This document shows positions 18,601 to 26,982 of a stretch of DNA of 64,000 nt, piece by piece. A program made the translations under genes and the position numbers. A model generated the notes under the pieces. That model did no database searches and was not told where the DNA came from. It worked only from the letters and a program-made list of their open reading frames with translations. Source of the stretch: Formosa sp. Hel1_31_208 (GTDB lineage: Bacteria; Bacteroidota; Bacteroidia; Flavobacteriales; Flavobacteriaceae). Within the stretch, counting starts at the first letter, position 1. Every line of letters begins with the position of its first letter. The stretch covers positions 404,501-468,500 of the forward strand of contig NZ_LT629733.1 of assembly GCF_900104785.1 (NCBI RefSeq). Reading direction: 5' to 3'.

Positions 18601-21210
18601 GCGGCAAAAATGTTGGTGTTTGCTGCCGATAAAAACAACTATTCGGTTGGAGAAACTGCTAAAATAAAATTCCCTTCTGGCAAAGAAGGTCGCGCCTTAG
18701 TTAGTATTGAAAATGGGTCTGATGTTATAGACTATAAGTGGGTAAAAACGACCAAAGGGGAAACTACTATTGATATTCCTATTACTTCGGAAATGGCACC
18801 AAATGTATTTGTAAACATCTCTTTACTCCAACCTCATGCTATCACGACCAATGACTTACCAATTCGATTATATGGTGTAATTCCAATTCTTGTCGAAGAC
18901 CCTAAAACCATTCTAGAACCAGAATTGCGTATGGCAGATAAGCTAAGACCTGAACAGGAATTTGAAGTGTTAGTTTCAGAAAAGAATGATAAAGCCATGA
19001 CCTATACCATTGCTATGGTAGAAGAAGGGTTATTAGATCTTACAAGATTTAAAACACCTAATGCATGGAAAGTGTTCTATGCACGCGAAGCTTTAGGTGT
19101 TAAAACCTGGGATGTTTATGACGATGTCATTGGAGCCTATTCTGGAAGCATAGATCAAGTATTTGCCATTGGTGGTGACGGAAGCGCTGCAAAAGGAAAG
19201 AATAAAAAAGCTAATCGTTTTAAACCTGTCGTGACTTACTTAGGTCCTTTTAAACTAAACGCAGGCGAGGAGCAGTCTCATAAAATTAAAATGCCAAATT
19301 ATATTGGAGCCGTTCGCACTATGGTCATTGCTGGCAATCACAAAACCGAAGCTTATGGTAGTATTGATAAATCTGTTGAAGTAAAAAAACCATTAATGGT
19401 GCTCGCTACACTGCCAAGAAAGCTAAGTCCTGGGGAAAAGGTCACTCTCCCAGTTACAGTATTTGCTATGGAATCTAAAGTAAAAACTGTCAATTTAAGT
19501 TTAAAATTAAGTGATGGGATTTCAGTTGTAGGATCAAATACACAACAGTTAAGTTTTGATAAACCTGATGAGCAAATGGCTTACTTTCAATTGGATGTTA
19601 GTAAAGCCAAAGGACTCAATACTGTAGAAGTTATTGCCACTGGTAACGGCGAAAAATCAACTTATAAAGTAGCACTAGATGTTGTTAATCCAAATCCAAT
19701 CACTTCTATTTATGAAAGCACTAGGCTTGAAGCCAAGGGTAGTCAAACCTTAGAGTTTTCAACTTTTGGTGTTGCAGGAACGAATTCTGCTATAGTTGAA
19801 TTTTCAGCGCTTCCGCCAATGAATTTCTCAAAACGAATGGAGTACCTTATTCAATATCCTCATGGTTGTGTTGAACAAACCACGTCTAGCGTATTTCCGC
19901 AGTTATACTTGAGTGATATTTTCGACTTAAAATATGAGAAACAACAACAAATACAATCTAACATCGAAAACGGTATCAAACGTCTTGGTAATTTCCAACG
20001 CCCTAATGGCGGAATGAGTTATTGGATTGGAGAAAACACGGCGAATGATTGGGGTACAAGTTATGCCGGACACTTTTTAATTGAAGCAGAAAAAAAAGGC
20101 TTTGTATTACCATTGACCTTTAAAAATAATTGGCTCAGCTATCAAAAACAAGCCGCGCGTGATTGGAGACCTAGTTACAGACGTTCCAATTCCGATTTGG
20201 CACAAGCCTACCGTCTATATACTTTGGCATTAGCTGGAAGTCCTGATTTGTCTTCAATGAACAGGCTAAGAGAATTTAGTGAGATTTCAAATGAAGCCAA
20301 ATGGCGACTAGCAGCTGCATATGCATTAGCTGGACAAAAGGAAGCTAGTGAACAATTATCACGAATGGCAAATATCGATTTTAGACCCTCGGATAACAAC
20401 TATTATACCTACGGCTCGATAAACAGAAATAGAGCCATGGCTTTGGAAACTATGATTATTACAAAAAATACTAAAGCACGTGATCTTGCTGAAGAATTAG
20501 CCAAAGAGCTATCCAGTGAACATTGGATGAGCACTCAAACCACAGCTTATAGCTTATTAGCTATGGCAAAACTCGTGGAAACTAACGGCGGAAAAGACAT
20601 GAATTTCAATTTTACTTTAGATAATCAATCAGAATCAATAGACACTAAAAACACTATAGCTCAGCGTGAACTCATGGTTAAAAATGGAAAAAATATTTTA
20701 AAATTGGAAAACACAGCTAACAGTCTCGTTTATGTAAGAGTTCTAAACTCGGGGAAATTGCCCCTTGGAGAGGAACTTTCAGAGCAACGTGGCTTGAGTG
20801 TGTCTGTAATCTATCAAGACCTTAATGGCAATCGATTAGATGCATCTAATTTACAACAGGGGCAAGACATTGTTGCTAGAATAAGTGTTAGTAATTTAAA
20901 GAGTCAATACTTACATGATGTTGCTTTAACTCAAATATTTCCATCAGGATGGGAAATTGTGAATACACGTTTTACAGATTTTGGAGATACTACAACGAGC
21001 TCTGCAAGATATACAGATATTAGAGATGATCGGGTCAATTTTTACTTCGATTTACCTCAAAAAGGTAAGAACGGAACCAAGATTTTTACCGTTATGTTAA
21101 ATGCCGCATATTTAGGAAAGTATTATTTACCAGGAACACAAGTGGAAGCAATGTATGATAATGATTTCTTTGTAAGAAATAAAGGTCGTTGGATAGACGT
21201 TAAAAAATAA
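15625..21210 (+). CDS. Bacterial alpha-2-macroglobulin lipoprotein with intact thioester
   Basis: 1,861 residues from the ATG at 15625, chosen because MKLKQLSVLLLSLIIVFSC is a clean lipoprotein signal (lipobox VFSC); the longer frame from 15559 puts a non-signal stretch in front. The MG2-type region includes GYIYGERGVWRPGDSL, and the thioester motif is C1415-V-E-Q1418 in YPHGCVEQTTS. These proteins trap attacking proteases in the periplasm or at the surface and pair with PbpC, which is found at 24096. Odd: residues about 458-515 are an acidic, Tyr-rich insert partly built from an exact 18-base tandem duplication (17023-17058). It is the largest plus-strand gene, and the ABM-domain gene follows 4 bases after its stop. 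Confidence 0.93.
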   Translation: MKLKQLSVLLLSLIIVFSCKKKDTITQDTDNLFKYRDYISYTSSGLQSVTNTITINLAQEVEEWEMGQDISDEFIKISPHVEGILKATNKHTLIFTPDEYLEPATEYTVLIKLDKIYNDMPKDYKDYVFQFKTITPNFSISTNDLQSYSKQWQYLEAVIKSADIISVEDAKKLVVVTQNGKKLKLQFNELNAHAKYFEFKIDSINRLVEDSKIVVQWDGKPINSDNTGENTVSIPGINNFTIVNVEAYKTPEQFLYINFSDPIKPDQNFDGLVTIQNVKNPKFSVIGNVLKVYPDSKLVGNIQVDVFQGISNSDGFKLKQPFSEAISFEEIKPQVRMISNGTILPNSNELKFNFEAVNLRAVDVRIIKIFEDNILQFLQDNPMHSNNQNEIKRVGRRIAKQTIALQTAAENSGKWKAYSLDLSKLFKADAGAIYRIELSFNKNYSLFDCSANTNSSVDEDDEYDDYYYEEDYYYEEDYTENLSEDEEQREEDYWDNRAYNYRNYAYNWRQRDNPCHDAYYNESKVISQNLLASNLGVIVKQGTNNRYYFAVTNILNTEPEANAAIKLYNFQQQEIGTVSTNSEGLATYEANKYAAFAIVSKGINTSYLRLTDGNSLSLSKFDVSGNKLLRGLKGYIYGERGVWRPGDSLFLTFIINDKANELPEGHPVKLEVTDPNGKLIYKQVSSDNINNFYKFIVPTTSEGKTGNYNAKVSVGGAQFYKSLKVETVKPNRLKIKIDFENEVLSNSEPINGTLDVKWLHGAPAKNIKAEVKAKFTTANTSFKNYKGYVFNDPVGQFNTEELNVFEGNLDANGITKINTTLNIGTNAPGMLRAQFLVRAFENGGDFSLDAFTTTYSPFESYVGLRSPQGNYYGSYFTDTNQTFDIAVVDKNGKPIKRDNLEIKVYKVEWRWWWNSSYDNLSSYVSSSYHRPILDQKASTGADGKTSFTIKIPEGERGRYLIRIYDPVSGHATGRTAYFYRNWSGMSTGNDKEAAKMLVFAADKNNYSVGETAKIKFPSGKEGRALVSIENGSDVIDYKWVKTTKGETTIDIPITSEMAPNVFVNISLLQPHAITTNDLPIRLYGVIPILVEDPKTILEPELRMADKLRPEQEFEVLVSEKNDKAMTYTIAMVEEGLLDLTRFKTPNAWKVFYAREALGVKTWDVYDDVIGAYSGSIDQVFAIGGDGSAAKGKNKKANRFKPVVTYLGPFKLNAGEEQSHKIKMPNYIGAVRTMVIAGNHKTEAYGSIDKSVEVKKPLMVLATLPRKLSPGEKVTLPVTVFAMESKVKTVNLSLKLSDGISVVGSNTQQLSFDKPDEQMAYFQLDVSKAKGLNTVEVIATGNGEKSTYKVALDVVNPNPITSIYESTRLEAKGSQTLEFSTFGVAGTNSAIVEFSALPPMNFSKRMEYLIQYPHGCVEQTTSSVFPQLYLSDIFDLKYEKQQQIQSNIENGIKRLGNFQRPNGGMSYWIGENTANDWGTSYAGHFLIEAEKKGFVLPLTFKNNWLSYQKQAARDWRPSYRRSNSDLAQAYRLYTLALAGSPDLSSMNRLREFSEISNEAKWRLAAAYALAGQKEASEQLSRMANIDFRPSDNNYYTYGSINRNRAMALETMIITKNTKARDLAEELAKELSSEHWMSTQTTAYSLLAMAKLVETNGGKDMNFNFTLDNQSESIDTKNTIAQRELMVKNGKNILKLENTANSLVYVRVLNSGKLPLGEELSEQRGLSVSVIYQDLNGNRLDASNLQQGQDIVARISVSNLKSQYLHDVALTQIFPSGWEIVNTRFTDFGDTTTSSARYTDIRDDRVNFYFDLPQKGKNGTKIFTVMLNAAYLGKYYLPGTQVEAMYDNDFFVRNKGRWIDVKK
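17023..17058 (+). repeat. Exact 18-base tandem duplication in the acidic/Tyr-rich insert
   Basis: TATTATGAAGAGGATTAC occurs at 17023-17040 and again at 17041-17058, coding two YYEEDY units inside the alpha-2-macroglobulin gene. It is in frame and probably arose by slippage. Confidence 0.85.
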
Positions 21211-21214
21211 AACT

Positions 21215-21541
21215 ATGACAAATACTGACTATTATGCTGTTATCTTCACCTCAACCTACTCTGAGAACACAAATGGTTATGCAGAAATGGCTATACAAAT
21301 GGAAGTATTAGCGAAGCGACAAGACGGTTTTTTAGGTCTTGAAAGTGCTAGAAATGACATTGGAATAACCGTAAGTTATTGGGAAAATTTAGACGCTATA
21401 AAAAACTGGAAACACGAAACTGATCATTTATTTGCTCAGCATAAAGGTCGCAAAGATTGGTACACTTGGTATAAAGTGAGAATTTGTAAAGTTGAGCATG
21501 ACTATGAGTTTTTTAAAGAAAATAATTCATCGTTACATTAA
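21215..21541 (+). CDS. ABM-domain (antibiotic biosynthesis monooxygenase-like) small protein
   Basis: A 108-residue ferredoxin-like alpha/beta protein. YYAVIFTSTYSE at the start, the GFLGLESARND strand-turn and the SYWENLDAIKNWKHETDH helix match the ABM/heme-oxygenase-like family. Such small dimeric proteins act as monooxygenases or have unknown roles; nothing here fixes the substrate. It lies 4 bases after the alpha-2-macroglobulin stop and is probably co-transcribed. Its stop overlaps the stop of the convergent T9SS gene by 3 bases around the palindrome TTAA at 21538-21541. No separate terminator is visible between the two. Confidence 0.85.
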   Translation: MTNTDYYAVIFTSTYSENTNGYAEMAIQMEVLAKRQDGFLGLESARNDIGITVSYWENLDAIKNWKHETDHLFAQHKGRKDWYTWYKVRICKVEHDYEFFKENNSSLH

Positions 21542-24006
21542 CGTTTTAATGTGAAATGCCCTTTAAATTCTTGACCTTCAATAATTATAAGATACCAATA
21601 ATCAGCAGTTGGTAACGGATTATTATTAAATGTGCCATCCCAAGCTACTGTTTTGTTTTTTGCAGAAAATAAAAGTTTTCCATAACGATCGAAAATATAA
21701 ACTTCAGTAGAAGAAAAACACTCTATCCCATTTAACAAAAACGTATTATTATAAACATCTCCATTAGGGGTAAAAAACTTAGGAATATAAAAATGAATGA
21801 ACTCCATTTCAACAATCTCATCACAATCTGCCGTTGTCACATAAATGGTATACTTCCCCCCAACAACGTCGTAAAATGTATTACTAGTTTGAAAATTTAC
21901 CCCATCTATTGAATATAGAAATTCTCCGATATTAGACGTAAATACGATAATATCATTTCCATCAGATTGTATATCGGATATATTCGGAGTTTCAATTACA
22001 ACAACATTGTACGTGATCTCTGTAGTCAAACAACCATCTGTAACAGTAACAATAAATAATCCTGAGGTATCAACAGTTATATCTGAGGTTGTCTCACCTG
22101 TATTCCAAAGATAAGTCGGATTTATTATTGTAGTATCTGCCTGCAATACAAGTGTTTCGTCTTCACACAGTGTAGCAAATTCTTCAAAAAAATCTATAGG
22201 TTGAGTGCCTAAAATTTCCCAACTACAAGTGTCTTCGTTGAATGAAGTTGTTTGCCAACATTCCAAATCGATTGGTTCTACAGGTTCAGTTCCCGAAACG
22301 TCCCAACTACAATTCGTATCATTAAAAGTTGTGCTTTGCCAACACTCTAAATTTGTAGGCTCTGTGGGTTGGGTTCCAGTAATAATCCAAGTACATGTTA
22401 CAATATCAAAGCTAGTTGATTCCCAACATTCCAAATCGGCTGGAGGGTCAGGTTGTGATCCAGAAATTTCCCAGCTACAAGTAGCATTATTAAAACTTGT
22501 CAGTTCCCAACATTCTAATCCTGTTGGCTCAGATGGCTGTGTACCTGTGACCTCCCAACTACAAGTGTTGTTATTAAATGTAGTGGTCTCCCAACATTCT
22601 AATGTTGGCGGTGTTGGTTGTGTACCGGTAATTTCCCATAAACATGTTGTATCATTAAAAACCGTCGTCTCCCAACATTCTAATCCTGTTGGCTCAGCTG
22701 GCTGTGTACCTGTGACCTCCCAACTACAAGTGTTGTTATTGAATGTGGTTGTCTCCCAACATTCAATCGAAGGTGGTGTAGGTTGGTTGCCTGTAATGAT
22801 CCAGCTACAGGTCGTATTATCAAATGCTGTAGTTTCCCAACATTCTAGTCCAGTGGGCTCAGCTGGCTGGGATCCTGTGACTTCCCAGCTGCAAGTTGTA
22901 TTATTAAACATTGTTGATTCCCAACACTCTAACCCTGTGGGTTCAGCAGGTTGCGTTCCCGTAATTTCCCATTGACATGTCGCTGGATTTAAGGTTGCTG
23001 TTTCCCAACATTCTGTACTAGGTTCATTAGGTGCTTGAACGACATTTATAAGAAAGGTATCTGAAAACGTAATACAATCTAAGTTATTTAAATTTGCAGC
23101 AAATTCTGCCACTTTCGCCCTGTAAAACGTGGTAGATGTAATTCCAGTTATATTAATCAATTCATTGGTCGCTCCTGGAATATCAGTCCATGTAATACTA
23201 TCAGGGCTTTCTTGCCATTGATAGAAATGATTACTAAATACGGTATTGTCAGGAGTTGCTGTTAAAGACGTAGAAAACGGTGTTTCACTGCTACACAAGC
23301 TAATACTATCGTTACCCGAATTATCGGTAACATCTATGAAATCACCACAACTTTTAAAAACAATATCATCAATAGCTAAATCATTTCCACAGCCACCAGA
23401 ACCGTTATTAATCATTTTTAAAATGACAGACGTCTGACTTGGAATAGTTTGAAATACTAAAGCATATTGTTGCCAATTTGGTGTGCTTGAACTACCTATA
23501 TTTCCCGTATTACCTGAGGCTAATAAGTTGGTATCTGTGCTATCCCATATTTCAAATCTCACATTGACAGGAATAGCTCCTGCTCCACAAAATCCTCCAG
23601 ATGGAGTTAAATTCACAATCCACGATGAAAACTCATAAGATGTGTTTTCGCACAAACCAACGATTGTTGTTCTATAAAACTCCCCAGCCGAAAAACTAGA
23701 GTTGACAACAAGCATTCTTCCATTAACATCGTTAGCAGTGTGATCTTCAATATCAAACCAATCAAAATAATTGGTATTGCTCGAAACAGTATACAAACCG
23801 TCTCCTGGTTCTGCTCCATTTGCATAGGTATATGAAGTTGTTCCAGCGGGTAAGGGTGTATCATTAAGTCCTGTTCCAAAATTTTCTAGGAAGATTGGAT
23901 CCCCAGAATTTCCTTGACAAAAACCTAACTGTGCGTGCATTGCTTCCGAAGAAAATAAAACACTAAAAATTATGATTATATTAAGATTAAAAAAGCTCTT
24001 TTTCAC
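21538..24006 (-). CDS. T9SS type B-sorted surface protein with ten Cys/Trp repeats
   Basis: About 822 residues from GTG at 24006 (the frame opens ten codons earlier with a non-signal-like stretch; VKKSFFNLNIIII is the likely signal start). After the signal come a lectin/MAM-like domain (roughly 30-215), a spacer, then ten repeats of 27-28 residues with consensus ECWETTxFNNxTCSWEVTG, each with two Cys and two Trp (DNA 22195-23013), a beta-sandwich, and a C-terminal gliding-motility-type B sorting domain (FFTPNGDVYNNTFLLNG to the end). It is exported by the type IX secretion system and probably displayed on the cell surface. It lies between the alpha-2-macroglobulin and PbpC genes on the opposite strand, so it splits that pair. 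Confidence 0.85.
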   Translation of the reverse strand: MKKSFFNLNIIIIFSVLFSSEAMHAQLGFCQGNSGDPIFLENFGTGLNDTPLPAGTTSYTYANGAEPGDGLYTVSSNTNYFDWFDIEDHTANDVNGRMLVVNSSFSAGEFYRTTIVGLCENTSYEFSSWIVNLTPSGGFCGAGAIPVNVRFEIWDSTDTNLLASGNTGNIGSSSTPNWQQYALVFQTIPSQTSVILKMINNGSGGCGNDLAIDDIVFKSCGDFIDVTDNSGNDSISLCSSETPFSTSLTATPDNTVFSNHFYQWQESPDSITWTDIPGATNELINITGITSTTFYRAKVAEFAANLNNLDCITFSDTFLINVVQAPNEPSTECWETATLNPATCQWEITGTQPAEPTGLECWESTMFNNTTCSWEVTGSQPAEPTGLECWETTAFDNTTCSWIITGNQPTPPSIECWETTTFNNNTCSWEVTGTQPAEPTGLECWETTVFNDTTCLWEITGTQPTPPTLECWETTTFNNNTCSWEVTGTQPSEPTGLECWELTSFNNATCSWEISGSQPDPPADLECWESTSFDIVTCTWIITGTQPTEPTNLECWQSTTFNDTNCSWDVSGTEPVEPIDLECWQTTSFNEDTCSWEILGTQPIDFFEEFATLCEDETLVLQADTTIINPTYLWNTGETTSDITVDTSGLFIVTVTDGCLTTEITYNVVVIETPNISDIQSDGNDIIVFTSNIGEFLYSIDGVNFQTSNTFYDVVGGKYTIYVTTADCDEIVEMEFIHFYIPKFFTPNGDVYNNTFLLNGIECFSSTEVYIFDRYGKLLFSAKNKTVAWDGTFNNNPLPTADYWYLIIIEGQEFKGHFTLKR
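22195..23013 (-). repeat. Ten tandem 81-84-base repeats coding the Cys/Trp units
   Basis: The codons for ECW recur from 23005-23013 down to 22255-22263, nine intervals averaging 83.3 bases. Units alternate between 27 and 28 residues (TPP- versus AEPTG-type linkers). The repeats differ in many bases, so the array is not recently expanded as a whole, although the fourth, fifth and seventh linkers are very alike. Confidence 0.9.
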
Positions 24007-24095
24007 GTTTAAATATAAAGAGATTGTTATCAGCAATTCCTATATTTATTATAAAAAATATCTAAACATGTTAAGAAAATCATTTTGTGCAGTTC

Positions 24096-26447
24096 ATGTA
24101 TAGGTTATTAAGATATATCAAGCGGAATAAGAAGAAGTCTCTAGTGCTTTTTATACTAGTATTGGCTTATTATTTCTGTTTACCTAGCGTGCTTTTTACA
24201 GATCCAACAGCTACAGTAATAACCAGTAAGACCAACGAATTATTAGGGGCGCAAATTGCTTCAGATGGTCAATGGCGCTTTCCTCACAATGATAGTATTC
24301 CAGAAAAATTTAAAACCTGTATCATTCAGTTTGAAGACGAATATTTTTACAATCATCCTGGTTTTAATCCAATTTCAATTTTTAAAGCATTTAAAGATAA
24401 TATCAGTTCGGGTAAAGTAAAACGTGGAGGTAGTACCTTAACTCAACAGGTTATACGGCTATCAAGAAAAGGCCAGTCAAGAACCTATCTTGAAAAATTA
24501 AAAGAACTCGTTTTAGCCTCTCGTCTTGAATTTCGGGAATCTAAAGACAATATACTTGCCTATTACAGTAGTAATGCGCCTTTTGGAGGTAACGTCGTTG
24601 GTCTTGATGCTGCATCATGGCGGTATTTTAATTGTGATGTTCATCAACTTTCGTGGGCTCAAAGTGCCACTTTAGCGGTGTTACCAAATGCGCCTAGTCT
24701 CATTTATCCGGGGAAAAATCAAAAACAACTCCTAGAAAAACGTAATAGATTATTAAAAAAATTATTAACTCATAATATCATAGATTCCTTAACTTATGAA
24801 CTCTCGATTGCAGAAGAGCTGCCTAAAAAACCATATGCCTTACCACAAATAGCACCACATCTATTGCAAAAAGTAGCGCAAAATCATAGGGGTGAACGCG
24901 TGCAAACAACGATTAAGGGTGACCTTCAAAATCGTGTAAACCATATTGTAAATACACACTACAACCTTTTAAAACAAAATGAAATACATAATGCTGCGGT
25001 CTTAGTTATGGATGTGCATACAAGAGAGGTTTTAGCTTATGTTGGAAATACATCTACGATTAGAAGTCATCAAAAAGACGTCGATATCGTTGATAAACCT
25101 CGTAGTACTGGCAGTATTTTAAAACCGTTTTTATATGCCGCAATGTTAGACGCAGGTGACCTTTTACCAAATACTTTAGTTGCAGACATTCCTTCGCAAT
25201 TTGGAAGCTACAATCCAGAAAATTTTAATAAAGAGTATGACGGCGTCGTTCCTGCCAGCAGAGCTTTATCACGTTCCTTAAATGTTCCTGCAGTGCGTAT
25301 GTTACAAGATTTTGGAATAGATCGATTTCATGGATATTTAAAACAATTAAAACTCAAAGATTTAAAATATAATGCCAATCACTATGGGCTATCACTAATT
25401 CTTGGAGGGGCGGAGAGTAACCTTTGGGATTTATGTAAAAGCTATGCTGCTTTATCTTCAACTTTAAATCATTTTGCTGAAACTTCTAGTGAATATTACA
25501 CTGACGAATTTGTTGAACCAACGTTTATAGCCAATGAGGGTGTAGATTTTGGAGCAACCTCAAGCGATAAAATTTTATTTAATGCGGCTTCAATTTATTT
25601 GACTTATGAAAGCTTAAAAAAGGTTAATAGACCGCAAGGTGATGAAAGCTGGGAGTTTTTTGATGACTCTAAGCAAATCGCATGGAAAACAGGTACAAGT
25701 TTTGGCTTTAGAGATGCTTGGGCCATTGGTACAACTAAAGATTATGTGGTAGGTGTTTGGGTAGGTAATGCAGATGGAGAAGGTCGTCCTGGTTTAGTGG
25801 GAGTACAAACTGCTGGACCAATACTTTTTGATGTGTTTGACATATTACCAAATAGCGATTGGTTCGAGAAACCGTATGATGAAATGCAAGAAGTTAATAT
25901 TTGTTTGGAAAGCGGACATCGTGCATCTTCAATATGCGAGAATACTGAAGCTACATTTATTCAAACGAGCGGATTAAAAACAGAACCTTGTCCCTATCAT
26001 ATTTTAGTACATTTAGATTCTGCCGAAACGTACCAGGTGAACTCATCTTGTGAGGAATTAAGTGACATTAAGCATAAGCCTTGGTTTGTATTATCGCCAT
26101 TAAAAGAATATTATTATAAATCAAAACATCCATTTTATAAGTCCTTACCTAAATTGCGATCAGACTGCACTGGTGATACACAAGTCACTATGGATTTTAT
26201 CTATCCTAAAACTCAAAACACCATATTTCTACCAACAGATTTCGATGGAAATACAAATGAACTTATTTTAAAAATAGCACATTCAAAGCCAAAAACTAAT
26301 GTGTATTGGTATCTAAATAAAACCTATTTAGGCACGACAAAAGACATCCATGAATTGGCCATTGTTCCTGTTAAAGGGAAACATGTTATTACTGTAGTTG
26401 ATCAATTTGGTAATGAAGTGAAGCGTCAGGTTTCTATATCAGAATAA
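24096..26447 (+). CDS. pbpC: Penicillin-binding protein 1C
   Basis: 783 residues from the ATG at 24096 (a GTG three codons upstream is possible). One N-terminal membrane segment is followed by a GT51 glycosyltransferase (FEDEYFYNHPGF, RGGSTLTQQVIRLS) and a penicillin-binding transpeptidase with S340-x-x-K343 (GSILKPFLY), S394-L-N396 and K531-T-G. A C-terminal extension with several Cys fits the BiPBP_C domain. PbpC is the usual genomic partner of bacterial alpha-2-macroglobulin and is thought to repair peptidoglycan after attack. All catalytic motifs are intact. It is separated from the alpha-2-macroglobulin gene by an inserted T9SS gene on the other strand. Confidence 0.93.
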   Translation: MYRLLRYIKRNKKKSLVLFILVLAYYFCLPSVLFTDPTATVITSKTNELLGAQIASDGQWRFPHNDSIPEKFKTCIIQFEDEYFYNHPGFNPISIFKAFKDNISSGKVKRGGSTLTQQVIRLSRKGQSRTYLEKLKELVLASRLEFRESKDNILAYYSSNAPFGGNVVGLDAASWRYFNCDVHQLSWAQSATLAVLPNAPSLIYPGKNQKQLLEKRNRLLKKLLTHNIIDSLTYELSIAEELPKKPYALPQIAPHLLQKVAQNHRGERVQTTIKGDLQNRVNHIVNTHYNLLKQNEIHNAAVLVMDVHTREVLAYVGNTSTIRSHQKDVDIVDKPRSTGSILKPFLYAAMLDAGDLLPNTLVADIPSQFGSYNPENFNKEYDGVVPASRALSRSLNVPAVRMLQDFGIDRFHGYLKQLKLKDLKYNANHYGLSLILGGAESNLWDLCKSYAALSSTLNHFAETSSEYYTDEFVEPTFIANEGVDFGATSSDKILFNAASIYLTYESLKKVNRPQGDESWEFFDDSKQIAWKTGTSFGFRDAWAIGTTKDYVVGVWVGNADGEGRPGLVGVQTAGPILFDVFDILPNSDWFEKPYDEMQEVNICLESGHRASSICENTEATFIQTSGLKTEPCPYHILVHLDSAETYQVNSSCEELSDIKHKPWFVLSPLKEYYYKSKHPFYKSLPKLRSDCTGDTQVTMDFIYPKTQNTIFLPTDFDGNTNELILKIAHSKPKTNVYWYLNKTYLGTTKDIHELAIVPVKGKHVITVVDQFGNEVKRQVSISE

Positions 26448-26466
26448 ATGGTTTAGTATAAATTAT

Positions 26467-26474
26467 TACCTTTG
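26467..26474 (+). promoter_or_regulatory. -7 promoter element (TACCTTTG)
   Basis: TACCTTTG matches TAnnTTTG and lies about 27 bases before the ATG at 26501. This suggests the small membrane-protein gene has its own promoter after pbpC. Confidence 0.5.
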
Positions 26475-26500
26475 TTCACATAACTAATAAACCACATCAC

Positions 26501-26938
26501 ATGTATGATATTGTAAAAATGCTTCACTCTTATTGGGCTTACCTTGTGTTAGTCATGCTGGTAATTGCAGCTGTTAATGCTTTAATAAAACTACTTGGAG
26601 GAAAAGATTTTCAAGCTATCGACTTTAGAATTTCACTTTTTACACTGATTGTCACGCACATACAATTATTAATAGGTGTCGTCCTGTTTTTTGCATCAAA
26701 TTATTTATCTCTTATTAGCGACATGGGAATGGGTGCCATTATGAAAGACAAAACGTTACGTTCTAATATTATTGAACATCCTACTACAATGATTATTGCG
26801 GTTGTCTTAATTACTATAGGATACTCAAAACATAAAAAAAAATTAACCTCTAAACCTAAATTTAAAATGCTAGCAATATTTTATACACTAGCATTAATAT
26901 TGGTATTGGCTAAAATCCCATGGAATATATGGTTATAA
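26501..26938 (+). CDS. Small four-helix membrane protein, possibly cytochrome-b-like
   Basis: A 145-residue protein with four predicted membrane helices (about 9-32, 44-66, 92-108, 120-142). Histidines at about 9, 53 and 93 sit near helix ends, and similar flavobacterial proteins are sometimes labelled cytochrome b; haem binding is not shown. It has its own -7 element and shares a bidirectional terminator with the convergent EEP gene. Function unknown. Confidence 0.7.
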   Translation: MYDIVKMLHSYWAYLVLVMLVIAAVNALIKLLGGKDFQAIDFRISLFTLIVTHIQLLIGVVLFFASNYLSLISDMGMGAIMKDKTLRSNIIEHPTTMIIAVVLITIGYSKHKKKLTSKPKFKMLAIFYTLALILVLAKIPWNIWL

Positions 26939-26975
26939 AAAAAAGCGCTACAAATTTTGTAGCGCTTTTTTTTAT
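26937..26975. terminator. Bidirectional rho-independent terminator
   Basis: A near-perfect stem, AAAAAGCGCTACAAA with TTTGTAGCGCTTTTT, flanked by A and T tracts. It lies between the convergent genes ending at 26938 and 26983 and can serve both. Confidence 0.92.
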
Positions 26976-26982
26976 TTTGTCA

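Noticed and set aside
22205..22975. Open frame of 256 codons on the plus strand across the repeat region
   Set aside because: It is antisense to the ten Cys/Trp repeats; its own repeats merely mirror them, and no signal or domain is seen.
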